Assembly (NCBI RefSeq): GCF_052857255.1
Contig: NC_135500.1
Span: 104,474,048-104,538,047, forward strand
Length of the DNA: 64,000 bases
Origin: Amblyomma americanum
Taxonomy: Eukaryota; Arthropoda; Arachnida; Ixodida; Ixodidae
Reading direction: 5' to 3'
Below are positions 42,151 through 53,457 of the stretch, in pieces. Under the pieces are notes generated by a model. The model searched no databases. It was not told where the DNA came from and worked only from the letters and a program-made list of their open reading frames with translations. Each line of letters begins with the position of its first letter. Position 1 is the first letter of the stretch. The position numbers and the translations under genes were made by a program.

Positions 42151-44233
42151 GTCCAGTAGATTGACATAAGGCTCTTCTAAACCCCTATTACGCAATCCCT
42201 GTATGACTGCTGACGATTCCACTCAGTCGAATGCTTTCTCGTAATCAATGAAGGCTATATATAGAGGTTGGTTACATTCAGCACATTTTTCTATCACCTG
42301 AATGATGGTGTGAATGCGATCGGTTGTGTAATATCCTTTACGGAAGCCTGCCTGATTATTTGGTTGATTGTCTAAGGTTCCACTTACTCTATTAGCAATT
42401 ACCTTAGTAAATACCTTGCAATAAAGAGATAGTAAGCTGAACGGTCTTTAATTTTTCAAGTCCTTGGCGTCTCCCTTCTTATCAATTAAGGTAATGTTGG
42501 CATTCTTCCATGCTTCTGGTACGGTTGAGGCCATAATGCGTTGCGTATACAGGGTGGCTAGCGTTTCTAGCACGATCTCCCCTGCATCCTAGAACGATCT
42601 TCTGTTACTTGATCCTCCTCAGCTGCTTTTCCCCTTTCTATTGCACCTAAGGCTTTTTTTACTTCCCCTTTCTTTACAGGCGGGATGACGCATTGCTCTG
42701 CGTTACTGTTTCCTTCATTAACGCTATGATTACATTGGCTACTGTGCAGATTTGTGTAGAACTCTTCGGCTGCTTTAACTATCTTTTCCATATTGCTGAT
42801 GACATTACCCTCCTTGTGTCTTAGCGCATACTTCTGGTTTTCACCTATGCTTAGTTCCTCTTCACCCGCTTTTAGGCTACCTCCGTTCTTTGGAACATGC
42901 TCGATTCTCTCCATATTAAACTTCCTTATGTCGCCTACCTTGCGCTTATTTATTGATTTCGATAGCTCTCCCAGTTCTATTCTGTCGCTAGGGTTAGACG
43001 CCCTCAAGCTTTGGCGTTTCTTAATCAGATCTTTTGTCACCTGAGATTGTTTTCCGGTATCCTATCGAACTGTCTCTAACGCCTACTTCTACTGCGCACT
43101 TCGTAAAGGTGGCTGACAGACTATCGTTCATTGTATGAACATGAAGATCGTCTTCCTAATTTAAAGCCGAATATCCGTTTTGCAATGATATCCTAAATTC
43201 CTGTACTTTCCCTCTTACCGCTAACTCGTTAATGGACTTCCTCTATACGAGCTTCTTCCGTTCCCTCTTAAAGTTAGATCTAAGCTAATTCGAGACCTTC
43301 ACATTCTGTGGTCGCTACATCGCTCCTTTCCGAGGAAGGCCACATTCTGAATGATGCCAGGTTGAGCGCATTGTATGAAGTCGATTTCATTTCTAGTCTC
43401 ACAATTGAGGCTCTTCTATGTCCACTTCTTGTTCTCTCGTTTGCTGAAGTATTCATGATCTGTAAATTATTTCTGTCTGCGAATTCTACAAATAACTTTC
43501 TCCTGCTATTTCTAGAGCCCATTTTATAGTCGCCTACCGCGTGGTCGCCAGCGTCCTTCTTGCCCACCTTCGCATTGAAGTCGCCCATCAGTACGATGTA
43601 GTGTGATTTTACTTTACCCATTACCGCTTCTACGTCCTCATAGAAACTTTCACCGGTCTGGTCATCATGGCTGGATGCAGGCGCGTAGGCCTGCACCACT
43701 TTCAGCTTGTACCTCCTATTGAGCCTAATCACAATAGCTGCTACCATCTCGTTAAAACTATAGAGCTCTTCTACGTTGCCAGCTATAGCCTGATTAATGA
43801 GTAATCCCACACCTAGTTCTCCTCTATCCCCTAATCCGCGATTGCACAGTATGTGTCCGTCCTTTAGTACTGTATACGCCTCTCTGCCCTCCTAACTTCA
43901 CTAACCCCCTATGACATCCCATTTAATTTCTGCTAGTTCCTCGAACAGCACTGCTAGGCTAGCCTGACTTGATCAAGTTCTATCGTTAAACGTTGCCAAG
44001 TTCAGATTTCAATGGCGGCCTCTCCGGAGCCAGAAGTTTACAGCACCATCCGCTCCGTCACAGGTCTGACAGCCGCCGTGGTGAGTTGCTCCGCAGCCGC
44101 TGGGGACTGAGGGCCAAGAGTTATTTGGCTTGTTAATAGAAGGTTGTGTCCAAGTACTACAGCAGGGTGGCCAAATCTTGTTCTGGTGAGGAAGTGTGTT
44201 GTTGGTTCCGGTCACCGAGATCAGGCCGCACAC
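42151..44233 (-). pseudogene. RTE endonuclease and RT (upstream half)
   Basis: The upstream frame 44233-44009 ends GAVNFWLRRGRH at a TGA in place of a probable Trp, and then reads LNLATFN, the start of an AP-type endonuclease. Later segments give ELAEIKWDVIG, GLLINQAIAGNVEEL, VVQAYAPASSHDD, VLMGDFNAKVGKKDAGDHAV and KLFVEFADRNNLQIMNT; the C-terminal SDH region is garbled near 43290-43330. The RT linker and fingers include NGGSLKAGEEELSIGENQ, KKGEVKKALGAIERGKAAEE, YYTTDRIHTIIQVIEK, LYIAFIDYEKAFD and VIQGLRNRG. Stops and frameshifts are frequent, so the element is inactive. The frame breaks off at the LTR insertion point (42150). Confidence 0.8.
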
Positions 44234-44398
44234 CGGGCCTGGTTATGCAAGTTCATCGACACACTGATTTTTTTCAAGCCCGGTGGAGAATTGCGCGGCA
44301 TCAGATTCGAACCCTGGTCCTCTTGCATGCGAGGTGGATGCTCTAGCTCTACGCCATCGCTGCAATCGGATCTCGTAGGTAACGCTGTCGCAACAAGT
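44234..44398 (-). other. tRNA-like head at the 5' end of the RTE element
   Basis: The reverse strand reads 'cgatggcgtagagctagagc' near 44366-44386, followed by 'cctcgcatgcaagagg' and 'cagggttcgaatctgatg' near 44308-44325. Spacing and sequence suit an A box, an anticodon arm like tRNA-Ala and a B box. About 110 bp then leads into the RTE reading frame. Either a tRNA-derived SINE is fused to, or shares, the 5' end of this LINE, or a SINE inserted precisely there. Confidence 0.55.
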
Positions 44399-44403
44399 AC
44401 AAC

Positions 44404-46329
44404 CTGATGTAATTGATCAGGATGTGGTGGACATATTTAACAATTACTTTGTAAATATCGGGCCTCTCTTAGCCCAGCAGCTGATCCCGATAGCTGATCC
44501 TAGCAATCTTATAAACCCTGTTATAAATAGTTTTGTAATGAAAGAGCTCGAGCTGGGCGAAATCGTTAGTGTGGTAAGCACACTTCAAGTAAGCAAATCC
44601 CCGGGTCTGGACGCCATTCCAGTAAAAATAATCAAAGATAATATTGACATATTAGTCATGCACCTATTACACCTATTTACGCACTCTATAGAATGTTCAA
44701 TATTTCCTGCAAGACTAAAAGTAGCTTAAGTCGTGCTTATCCATAAAGAAGGGGAACTGTCGGAACCGAGTAATTATAAGCCAATTTCAGTCCTTGGTGT
44801 CATCAATACAGTTTTTGAAAAAATACTATGTATACGCATAAAGAAATTTATAGGTAAGTTTAATATTATATGCCCAAGTCAGCATGGCTTCACGCCGCAT
44901 AGATCAACAGCATCCGCAGTCCTTGTCCTATCGCAAATGATAAATACTGCCCTCAACGATAATAAGATTGTCATAGTGGTGTATTTAGATATTAAAAAGG
45001 CATTCGATACGGTTAATCATACAATCCTTGTTGATAAACTCAGTAAGTATGGCTTCCGAGGGAAAATGTTAGATTTTTTTCAATAGTTACCTTACAAACC
45101 GCGTACAGCATGTTGTAATGAATAACGTGATTTCTGGGGCGCAGGTCGTGCTGACTGGGGTACCACAGGGCTCAGTTCTGGGACCAATGTTTTTCTCGCT
45201 TTATGTAAATGACCTCCCGTCTATACTAAAACATTCTCAAGCAGTGATGTACGCTGATGACACAGCTTTAATATTTACAGGAGACACAATCGATGAACTC
45301 AACAAAAAGATAAACGAAGAGATGAAAATGGTTCTTAACTGGTTTACTAACAACCACCTCTCCGTTAACATTCAGAAAACCAAATATACCTCTCTAACCA
45401 AATTTCCTCTCTAGGGGAAAAAAATTAAACTACCAAAATGTTCCTTTGTATTTAAATAACCAGCCAATACAAGAAGTGAGCAGTTTTAAATATCTTGGCG
45501 TATATCTTGACTGTGATATGCACTCGAAGAATCAAGTAAAGCAAGTTTGCTCAAAGCTGGCAAATGGTTGCCATATTTTATTACAAGCGCGAGAATGCTT
45601 TAATTTCTCTATACTCCGAATACTCTACTTTGCTTTTATACAAAGCCAGCTAATCTACTGCATAGAGTCATGGGGTAACACATACCCCACATATCTCGAA
45701 CCTGTAATCCGATTGCAGAAGAGAGCGATAAGAATAATTACTTATTCAAAATATACTGACTCTACTGAACCACTTTTCACGTCCACCGGCATTCTACCTT
45801 TCCATTCCATGTATACATTAAAGATAGCCCAGACAATTCTTAAAATACTACAACTCAATGAGCCGCTTCCCCACAGTATCTTTATAACTCCTAAAAGGGA
45901 GACTAGGGCTGCTAGTGCAAAACATTTCAATTTGCCCGCCTGTAACAATACTTACGGGCAAAGATTATTTGAATTCAATGGAGTTTTAATCTGGAATGGC
46001 ATTCCTAATGAGGTTAAAACAGAAACAAATTTTGTACAATCCCTCAAAATGTTCCTTATGAATATGTGAAGTATATGGTATGAATTTGTACTTTTTGTTT
46101 CAAAGAGAAATATGTTTTTTGTGAGCCTTTTGTTTGTATTCCTGTATTTTTTCTCCGCCAATCTTATAACGTTCTATTTTAATTTTAGGAATAGAAATGT
46201 TCGTTTCCGCGTGCTGCAAATATGTTGTATTGTAGTGTGTTGGACCCGAAACTAGCCCCTGGCTATGGGTCCAGTTAATATTGTACATATTGAATTGTGC
46301 TCAGTTTCATTTTCGAATAAAAAAAAATG
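44404..46329 (+). mobile_element. CR1/Jockey-like LINE, 5'-truncated
   Basis: About 1.9 kb holding most of the RT and a 3' UTR of about 250 bp. It ends at AATAAA plus an A run near 46316-46328, inside an older I-group RT. There is no RNase H, as expected for the CR1/Jockey group. Its 5' end abuts the 5' end of the RTE element, so the two LINEs lie head to head. Confidence 0.8.
44424..46069 (+). pseudogene. CR1/Jockey-like reverse transcriptase
   Basis: Readable in four frames: VVDIFNNYFVNIGPLLA and SKSPGLDAIPVKIIKDN (stop near 44727), SNYKPISVLGVINTVFEKIL and VVYLDIKKAFDTVNHTIL (ends near 45084), LTGVPQGSVLGPMFFSLYVN with YADD at 45250-45261 (stop 45412-45414), and FKYLGVYLDCDM, LIYCIESWGNTYPTYLEP and LQKRAIRIITYSKY, ending TGA 46067-46069. 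The RT catalytic motifs are intact, but three interruptions prevent a single protein. Endonuclease and ORF1 are absent through 5' truncation. Confidence 0.85.
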
Positions 46330-46473
46330 CTCCCTTAGAATCCAAGGCCAGTACGACCTTGTCATTGGGCGGGGGGGGGGGGGGGATAATTCGACGATGG
46401 CGAGGACAGCCTGATTTAGTTGTAGCAGGACATCTTGTGCAGATGTGTGTGGACGAAACCTGGGCATGGTGTG
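46330..46473 (-). pseudogene. I-group LINE RT, upstream half of a split copy
   Basis: The reverse frame gives FRPHTSAQDVLLQLNQAV and, after a C-run that causes the frame to vary, NDKVVLALDSKGAF. It stops exactly at the poly(A) of the CR1-like LINE. The next part of the same RT is at 35985-36160. A run of about 15 G (46370-46384) encodes the Pro-rich spot also seen as Pro codons at 6137. Confidence 0.7.
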
Positions 46474-47317
46474 TGCAAAAACCTGGGGCCAAATCCGACT
46501 GCAGCTCCGTCCGGGAATCAGTTCCTTTCGCCTCGTCTCATTGGCCGTCCGTCATCACGTCCGGCGTGACGAACATCTTCCGGGGCCGGCTCCGCGTTTT
46601 TCGTGTACGTCACGGCGCGTGGCCACGGCGCCAAAAAGAACCGTTTCGCCGGCTGGCACAAAAACCGCGGCGAGTAGGTTCATTTCGCGGGAACCGCTGC
46701 TGCACGCTTGTAAACAAATATGGCGGCGCCCATGACCCCGTATTTTTTCGCAGCTCTTTGCAGCCGCACTGGACAGAGAAGAACCAGAAACAGGGAATGT
46801 GCCTTCAATCTGATGGAGGAGGATTTCCGCCGCCATTTCAGGATGAGTAAGGCGCTTGTGTGCAGGCTGTGTGCTGATCCTCAGGGCGAAATCGGGACAA
46901 AGGGGCTGACCGCACTGCCAACAGAAGCGAAAGTTCTCTGTGCGCTTCGATTTTTTCCTACCGGGAGCTTTCAGATTTCTGTCGGCAGTGAGGTGACCAT
47001 CCAACTCTCGCAATCCTCAATGAGCCGCTGCATACGCTAGCTGTAACTTGCGCAGGCAAGCGCCCATAAATAGGCGAGACTACACAACAATACATATAAC
47101 CTATGACGGAAATTTGATAGAGCAGGTAAAAGAACAAAAAGTTTTGGACATGGTTCAGTGAAGAGCTTTCATGTACCACGCACGTTATTAAATTAACAGC
47201 TGAACTGACGCAAATAACTGGCAACATCTACAAAATTCGGAACCTTATACCTACAGCCTTAAAACAGATCCTATATTATTCTTTTTTTTACTCCAGATTG
47301 AGTTTTGGAATATAAGA

Positions 47318-48769
47318 CTTCTGGTCACGGTCGCAAGTCGCACAAAAAGCAAAGGCAAATATTACGCATCAAATGCAAAACCCGCAATAAAACGACAGAG
47401 CCATATACACCACGAAAGAGAAAAAAAACAGAATCTCAAAATAATGTGGTTTTCAAAATGCAAAACGCAATACATGTACAGTGGCAATACAATTCATGTA
47501 CACACCCCGAAAAAATCTAGAATATGGTTATTCAGTCGTTAAAGCAAGTCATTGAGCCGTGTATAAAATTCAGGAGTTAACCAAAAAGCTTCTAAAGTCA
47601 CTTTTAAAAACAGCAAAGGGTTTGTTGAAGTTAACGTCGATTTCAGAGCGGTTCAACAGTTTAGTGGACTGAAAAGCTATCGTTTGCCTTCCGTAATTGG
47701 CTCGTATCTTTGGCGCTCCCCTTTTAAGATCGCGGTTCGGGTATGTGCTCATATGTTCTATCGGAAGGATATGCTGTTTATTTCAGTAGATCCATTGCAG
47801 TAGTTTGAATTAATAGATCTGGTTTGCTTTTAGCATACTGTATTTAATGAAAAGAGGCCTGGTTCGCAGGTTATGCCCATCGCCTTTGTAATTCGCATAC
47901 AAGCGTAATATCTTTTTTTGATCAATAATCAACTTATTATAGGTATAGATTGTGGTGGTGCCGTAAACTAATATAATAATAATAATAATTGGTTTTTTGA
48001 GGAAAGGAAATGGCGCAGTATCTGTCTCATATATAGGTGTCCAACGATATATGAGACAGATACTGCGCCATTTCCTTTCCTCAAAAAACCAATTATTATT
48101 ATTATTATATTAGTTTGCGGCACCACCACAATCTATACCTAAGATAAGTTGATTATTGATCAAAAAAAGATATTACGCTTGTGTGAGAATTACAAAGGCG
48201 ATGGGCATAACCTGCGAACCAGGCCTCTTTTCATTAAATACAGTATGCTAAAAGCAAACCAGATCTATTACTTCAAACTACTGCAATGGATCTACCGAAA
48301 TAAACAGCATATCCTTCCGATAGAACATATGAGCACATACCCGAACCGCGATCTTAAAAGGGGAGCGCCAAAGATACGAGCCAATTACGGAAGGCAAACG
48401 ATAGCTTTTCAGTCCACTAAACTGTTGAACCGCTCTGAAATCGACGTTTACTTCAACAAACCCTTTGCTGTTTTTAAAAGTGACTTTAGAAGCTTTTTGG
48501 TTAACTCCTGAATTTCATACACGGCTCAATGACTTGCTTTAACGATTGAATAACCATATTCTAGATTTTTCCGGGTTGTGTACATGAATTTTATTGCCAC
48601 TGTACATGTATTGCGTTTTGCATTGTTTGAAAACCACATTATTTTGAGATTCTGTTTTCTTCCCTTTCGTGGTGTATATGGTTCTGACGTTTTATTGCGG
48701 GTTTTGCACTTGATGCATAATGTTTGCCTTTGCTTTTTGTGCGACTTGCGAGCGTGACCAGAAGTCTTG
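47318..48769. repeat. Large fold-back: inverted arms of about 720 bp
   Basis: Arm 47318-48034 is the reverse complement of 48047-48769, with a 12 nt spacer (48035-48046). Scattered substitutions are present (for example gtatgcgaatt against gtgtgagaatt). The centre consists of a SINE 3' end in both orientations, (AAT)n...(ATT)n. Spacer plus right arm is contiguous SINE sequence, so the right side is the original and the left side the inverted copy. Confidence 0.9.
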
Positions 48770-48985
48770 TTTTGTACTGCATAATTGAATTATTTCGAAC
48801 TGATGTACAGGATGGCACATTATTTTTTTTATCCTTTTGAAAACTTGTATTTTTATCGCAATCGTTGTAATGACCCATGTGTATCTGCGAGATTTGTTCA
48901 TCGATGTAATCGCATGTACAAGGGGCCAAGGCCTCGTCAGGAACTTAGCGTTTAGCCTTGGCCTCCTCTTAGGCACTGTCTGATA
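48149..48985 (+). pseudogene. LINE RT C-terminus and 3' UTR (CR1-like)
   Basis: The frame to TGA 48509-48511 contains QIYYFKLLQWIYRNKQHIL, APKIRANYGRQTIAFQST and FNKPFAVFKSDFRSF, a pattern typical of the C-terminal end of CR1/Jockey-type RT polyproteins ('RTNYGRQ' block). The 3' UTR continues to 'cactgtctgataaaaaaaag' near 48985. The last part (48770-48985) has no counterpart in the inverted arm. Only the tail of the protein is present. Confidence 0.6.
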
Positions 48986-49500
48986 AAAAAAAGGAAAAGA
49001 AAGGTGGGTAACCTTTCCGTCCACACCAGCGAAAAAGCAGCAGGCAGTGGCACAATTTTTGCACAGCGGCCGATTTCCTGGTGTTGTTGGCCGCATCGAT
49101 GGAACCCTCGTTGCCATCAGTCAGCCCAAAGGCCTCAGCTCTGGTGAAACGCAGGCATTAATAACCAAAAGGGCTACTACGTTCTAAACACGATGTTGGT
49201 AAGCACTACAAGTCTCTCCACTCGTTAAAACAAAATCATAATTCGCGAATTTCAGCCTCCTGCATGGATTGCGTGCATTTGTATGCTTTATTTTGAATGC
49301 ACTCAAAATCTGAGTGAGGAAACGTCATTTACATTGTCGGGTAACATGTTAACGATAATTATGAGAAACAAAATCTGCCGACGTTTCCGCATTGTTTTCT
49401 TAATATATTGCAATCTGCGTCGCAATACGGTTATTGAGGCCCCACATGAAAACAGTTAAAATCGGTGTATATAACAGGAATACTCGGCAAGGCAACATAT

Positions 49501-49730
49501 AAAAGGCATAATTTATTTTAAGAATAATGTCACCTTCACTATCTTTGCAAAAAATTAGCATGAATAGATATTAAAATTATGCTCATATCTTGTTCCAACA
49601 GTGTGCTGTTTTTATAAAAGGCATAATTTATTATTAGAATAATGCCACCTTCACTATCTTTGCAAAAGCTTAGCATGAATAGATACTAAAATTATTCTCA
49701 TATCCTGTTCCAACAGTGTGCTGTTTTTAG
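49501..49730. repeat. 115 bp tandem duplication in transposase intron
   Basis: 'aaaaggcataatttatt' begins at 49501 and again at 49616. Both copies continue through 'tcaccttcactatctttgca' (or 'gccacc...'), 'tagcatgaatagata' and 'caacagtgtgctgttttta', with a few substitutions. Confidence 0.8.
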
Positions 49731-50698
49731 GAAAATTTCAGAGTGCATTAGAGCCATGGCTGTTTTTTTGTACCCATTAGTTTTTCTACAGCATGTGTCA
49801 ATCTTTATACTGCCTTTATATATTTGCAGGTCTCAGATTCAGAACTGAGAATGCTCGCTATTGATCCGCGGCGACCAGGATCCACTCACGATGCCTTTTG
49901 CTGGAAACACTCATTCCCGCGGAGGAGAATTGCCGAACAAGGGCTACTTCGTCCTGGTGAGTTTCTGCTCGGTGAGCAGTCTTATCCGAAGCAGGCAAAT
50001 GCAAAGACTGAGGACGGTTTTATTTTTACAGTTGACAGTGGCTACCCACTTGAGCCTTGGCTGACGACTCCTGCGCCTAGCCATCCAAGCCTCCAGACAC
50101 CAGAGAGGGCTTACATCCATGCTCACTCTTCAATGAGGACAGCTGTGGAACGCTGCATTGGGGTGCTGAAATGCAGATTTCGGTGCCTTCAGAAGTATCG
50201 AACTCTGTATTAAAGCCCCAAGCGTTCGGCTCCCTTTATTGCAGCATGTGCAGCGCTCCATAACCTGTGCCTTGAAGAAGTTGATATTTTTGATGGCTCA
50301 TGTAGCAGCGACTAAAACAGCGAAAGCAAGGATATAGAGCAGGAGGATGACACTGCTGCACAAAACATACCAACATATTCCACGCGTTCCACACTAACAA
50401 AAGCTTAGGCAGTGCGGAGCCACATTGTACATTTCTTCTCCCTACCACGCCCTCAGCACACTGCTTATTTGAGAAGAGTGCGTCAGCGTGCGGTAAGGCA
50501 GCTCGCCAGGCAGAGACGACACACCTGACATTGATGCATGCGCTACGGTTACTCAGATCTGTATTCATAGGCAAAAGTAGTGATTTTTTTAGGCTTATGC
50601 AATGTGTTCACAGCTGGTAAAGAAACAGTAAAAAAGGCAGGCCATCCAATTTTGATATCCTGTGATATGTCATGATAAACAATGTCAGGTGGCTTTCC

Positions 50699-50704
50699 AA
50701 TAAA
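50699..50704 (+). terminator. Possible poly(A) signal of the Harbinger transposase
   Basis: AATAAA lies 171 nt after the TGA at 50526-50528, in the right orientation. There is no further support. Confidence 0.35.
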
Positions 50705-50727
50705 CTGCAGCATATATGGTTTGGCTC

Positions 50728-50945
50728 AGTTTAGGGGTTGTACTTCCCCAAACAATTTAGTTTTTGAGAGAAGCCATACTGAAAGGCTCCACTAAATATT
50801 TTTTAACGTGCACTTACGTCTCGTGCAGTGCATGGGCCTAAAATATTCCGCTGCCATTGAAATGCGTTCTTCGTGTGTACATTTCAACCCACGCCTTCCA
50901 TATTACCTGCCGAGCACCATATTCACTGAGCCTCCGCAGCGGTGA
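50728..50945 (-). mobile_element. Old SINE, tRNA-like head
   Basis: The reverse strand has the head 'gctgcggaggctcagtgaat', a decayed B box 'gtgggttgaaatg', and 'aagtgcacgttaaaaaatat', the SINE-like central motif. It is older and more diverged than the main family and resembles 32888-33125. Confidence 0.55.
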
Positions 50946-52227
50946 CAATTTATAGGTCATGCATAGCATATAGTTGAATACCATATTTGTGAGGTGCTGT
51001 TGCCTTACCGTTACCTTTGCTTATTTTCATTCCATTTTTTTCTTTAAGAAGCAGTCAGGGCGACATCAGCTTTTTCCAAGAATGTCCTGCTTATGCATAT
51101 GTTGTCGTGGTGCGAGAGCGTCGGTAATGTTCAGTTCAGTAACAATTTTTTCCGAAAATTTTTTGCAATTTGTTTTTTTGATGTTTTCATTTTTATTTTG
51201 TTTCGCGCTTTTAGTGCTTATTACTGTTGTCTTTTTCTATTTTTGATTTGTATCCTTGTGTTTAGAACACAATTTCATCTGTACTACGCTCTTTCCCCTG
51301 TGCACACCATATATGGGGCCCCAAACTTATTCAGGTGCAAAAAAGCACCTTTTGTTCGGAGTCGATCAGTTTCGGTATGAGGAAACTGAGAATAAACATC
51401 AACAACTTCAACCTCAATTTTCAGCATTATGACTTGTTTCCGGTCCTATTTGCCTTTTGCATATCAGTTATACCATTGTAACAATAGCTGCTATTAGGAG
51501 ACCTAACACAGCTGCATAGTTAGGTGTGAATAATAGACACTGAAAATAAAATCTTGCTTGTGGCTATTTGTGATGCACTGAGCCTCTTCATCAGTGGTTA
51601 TCATCGGCACAATATTAGTAGAAGTGAATAACATTGCTGCAAAATGTGCTGGACTGAATTATTGAGACAGAGAGCATTCTTGGTAGCCAAAGTATATATC
51701 ACATGGTGCTTCTTGATGACTTTGATACTTATAAAAAAATCACAGAACTTGTCTCTACGCAATGGCTAAACTCATAGAGTATTTGGCTGAGATAGAATAA
51801 TGTTGTGAAAGAAAATGTTATAATGAGCTAAAATAGCAAATTGCCGTTATCATTGGTTGCACACTGCCCAGAGACTATCACATTATACAGGATTAACAAT
51901 GCAAAATAAGGGTACTAACAAGAAATGTACGCTAAATAATCGTGGCTGTTTTGGGTAACATAACATAAAGACATGCAGACAGCAAATAATGAAAGGCAAA
52001 TATTCTTGCCTGCACAAATGAAACAATTGTCTGGAGTAGCTGGTTTGAATATAATAGCAAAATAAAAGGGTGTAAACCAAAATGAACAATATTGAAAGAC
52101 CCTTGTCTACACGCAAAAACTTCAGTTGTCTGGACTAGCATATAAGTAGGACGGCAAAAGTAACATTTAAAAAGAACGTTTACAACTCATAATAACAGAA
52201 GTGGAATAAAATAAAAAATCCATGACG
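50946..52227. other. No gene recognised
   Basis: AT-rich spacer between the two convergent Harbinger genes. It probably contains their 3' untranslated regions. No credible frame. Confidence 0.45.
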
Positions 52228-53075
52228 CTATTTAGCTGAAGGTTCAGCACTGATAGGGGCGACGCTGGACAGCCACTGCACTTGCTGCAGTATGAACTGC
52301 CCTGTATTAGCCAGCCGCTCCACTGGAGCAACAATACGAGCCTGGTGTGCAAATTCATTGGCCAGTGCGTTCTCTTGAATAGCTGCCATCCGCTCCAGCG
52401 CTGGGGCCTGACATGCTTGCGAGTCAGCCAGTGCCTCTGTAGCAGCAGCCAGGCGATGCAGGGTGGCTGCATGGCCCAGTATTGTCTCTGCGTCTCGCTG
52501 GAAGCTTGTCCCAACTGCACCCACCACGTATTTAAGCTGCCGTTGTTCCTGTTTGCAGAATAGCACTGACAGTTATATTACTCTTTCTTGCTAACAACCA
52601 TGCAGTAAATGAAATATGCACATACAGATTTGATTTCAGCTCACAACTCTAAAAACTTTTGGTAGCCAGCAGCAATTTCTGGAAGGAAATCTTCAGAAGC
52701 TGGCCTGAGCGATGGTGTGCACCGCTCCTGTTGCTTGCTTGTCCCTAAGGATACCCAAAGAAAAGACATTGTTGCAGCGCTTCACCTATGCGGTCTAGAT
52801 CTGATCATCAGATAGCTGCTTATACAGTGGCATGTAATAGGGAAGCTTGATATCACTGGTGACGAATCGTGTGCATTGCTGAACTTACGTGACAAGCTAC
52901 TCGTTCCGGGTTGATCTCCAACAGAAAGACGTGACGGAAATCGTCGCAGACGTGGAGTGGCTGGGTCAGCAGGAGCTGTGATGGGCTGCACAACAGTTGG
53001 TGGAGTGAGCTAGGGGCTTAGAGCATGCCCATCCAGGGAGTGTGGAGAAGACGGCAGGCTGCTATTCTGAGCGCA
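52228..53075 (-). pseudogene. Harbinger Myb/SANT-like protein, C-terminal exons
   Basis: Three exon-like blocks read right to left. 53075-52888 follows an acceptor 'gcgctcag' and gives NSSLPSSPHSLDGHAL, an in-frame TAG, then TPPTVVQPITAPADPATP and LSVGDQPGTSSLS before the donor gtaagt. About 52750-52640 gives KQQERCTPSLRPASEDFLPE and YQKFLEL. 52548-52228 follows the acceptor 'ctgcaaacag' and gives EQRQLKYVVGAVGTSF, AETILGHAATLHRLAAATEA and ALERMAAIQENALANEF, a helical region likely to form a coiled coil, ending TAG/TAA near 52228. A piece with DIKLPYYMPLYKQLSDDQ lies between. The composition suits the tail of the Myb-like partner protein. The stop makes it a probable pseudogene. Confidence 0.55.
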
Positions 53076-53446
53076 CAATGCCACCACAATGAGCAGTGGT
53101 ACTTTGACTCCACGGTCTGCTTGAATAACCTCAATAAATAATATATGATTGTAGCAAAGTGTAAAATGAATGAAACCCAAACAGGCTACGATTACGACAA
53201 AATATATTTTGTTAACATGTCACTCAACCCAACATTTTTGAAATGCATGCAGTTCAATTTTTGAAACTCAAACTAACTGTATCAATTATGCATTGCGTAA
53301 TCACCCTGCAACGTGGGTCTGCATAAATAGTCTCTCCAAAATTCCTGTGCGCTGTTGAATACATACAGTGTTTAATGATAATGCTTAGGGAACTTTGCAC
53401 CTGACTATATGTTTATTACTGCCCCAAACAGAGGTGGATCCACGGT

Positions 53447-53457
53447 GAACTGAAAAT
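53447..53457 (+). repeat. Probable LINE target-site duplication, left
   Basis: GAACTGAAAAT just before the LINE 5' end corresponds to GAACAGAAAAT at 63299-63309 just after the LINE A-rich end (10 of 11 match). Confidence 0.55.

Larger units (their letters stand above)
36161..44398 (-). mobile_element. RTE-type LINE, split by an LTR retrotransposon
   Basis: Two parts, 36161-37137 and 42146-44398, total about 3.2 kb and read right to left as a tRNA-like head, endonuclease, RT and C-terminal domain. It ends in a (TGA)n tail, seen as TCATCATCAT at 36160-36178. A 5.0 kb Gypsy element with TSD ATATC (37133-37137 and 42146-42150) splits the RT. The absence of RNase H, the repeat tail and the motif spacing suit the RTE clade. 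Confidence 0.8.
46720..50528 (+). pseudogene. PIF/Harbinger (HARBI1-like) transposase, split
   Basis: Exon 1 starts at ATG 46720 within 'atggcggc', with FNLMEEDFRRHFRMSKALVC and GLTALPTEAKVLCALRFFPT, ending near 47040. After an insertion the DDE domain begins near 49010 with QFLHSGRFPGVVGRIDGTL (Asp at 49098-49100) and, after a small frame change, NQKGYYVLNTML. A GTAAGC donor (49199) and TTTGCAG acceptor (49829) define a 631 bp intron, followed by VSDSELRMLAIDPRRPGSTH. A 60 nt in-frame intron (49972-50031) is likely, since its removal gives EFLLVDSGYPLEPW (Asp 50034-50036). SMRTAVERCIGVLKCRFRCL carries the Glu at 50148-50150. A TAA at 50211-50213 precedes readable FIAACAALHNLCLEEVDIF and a basic tail ending TGA 50526-50528. 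Confidence 0.8.

Noticed and set aside
46720..46735. YY1-type ATGGCGGC motif as a promoter element
   Set aside because: It coincides with the transposase start codons (Met-Ala-Ala); too short to claim regulation.
47318..48769. Two independent LINE insertions in opposite orientation
   Set aside because: Both arms share the same LINE-SINE junction, which is more simply explained by one inverted duplication.
50974..51380. Hydrophobic frames resembling a small membrane protein
   Set aside because: A T-rich stretch gives Phe/Leu/Ile codons in two overlapping frames; no start context, motif or conservation.
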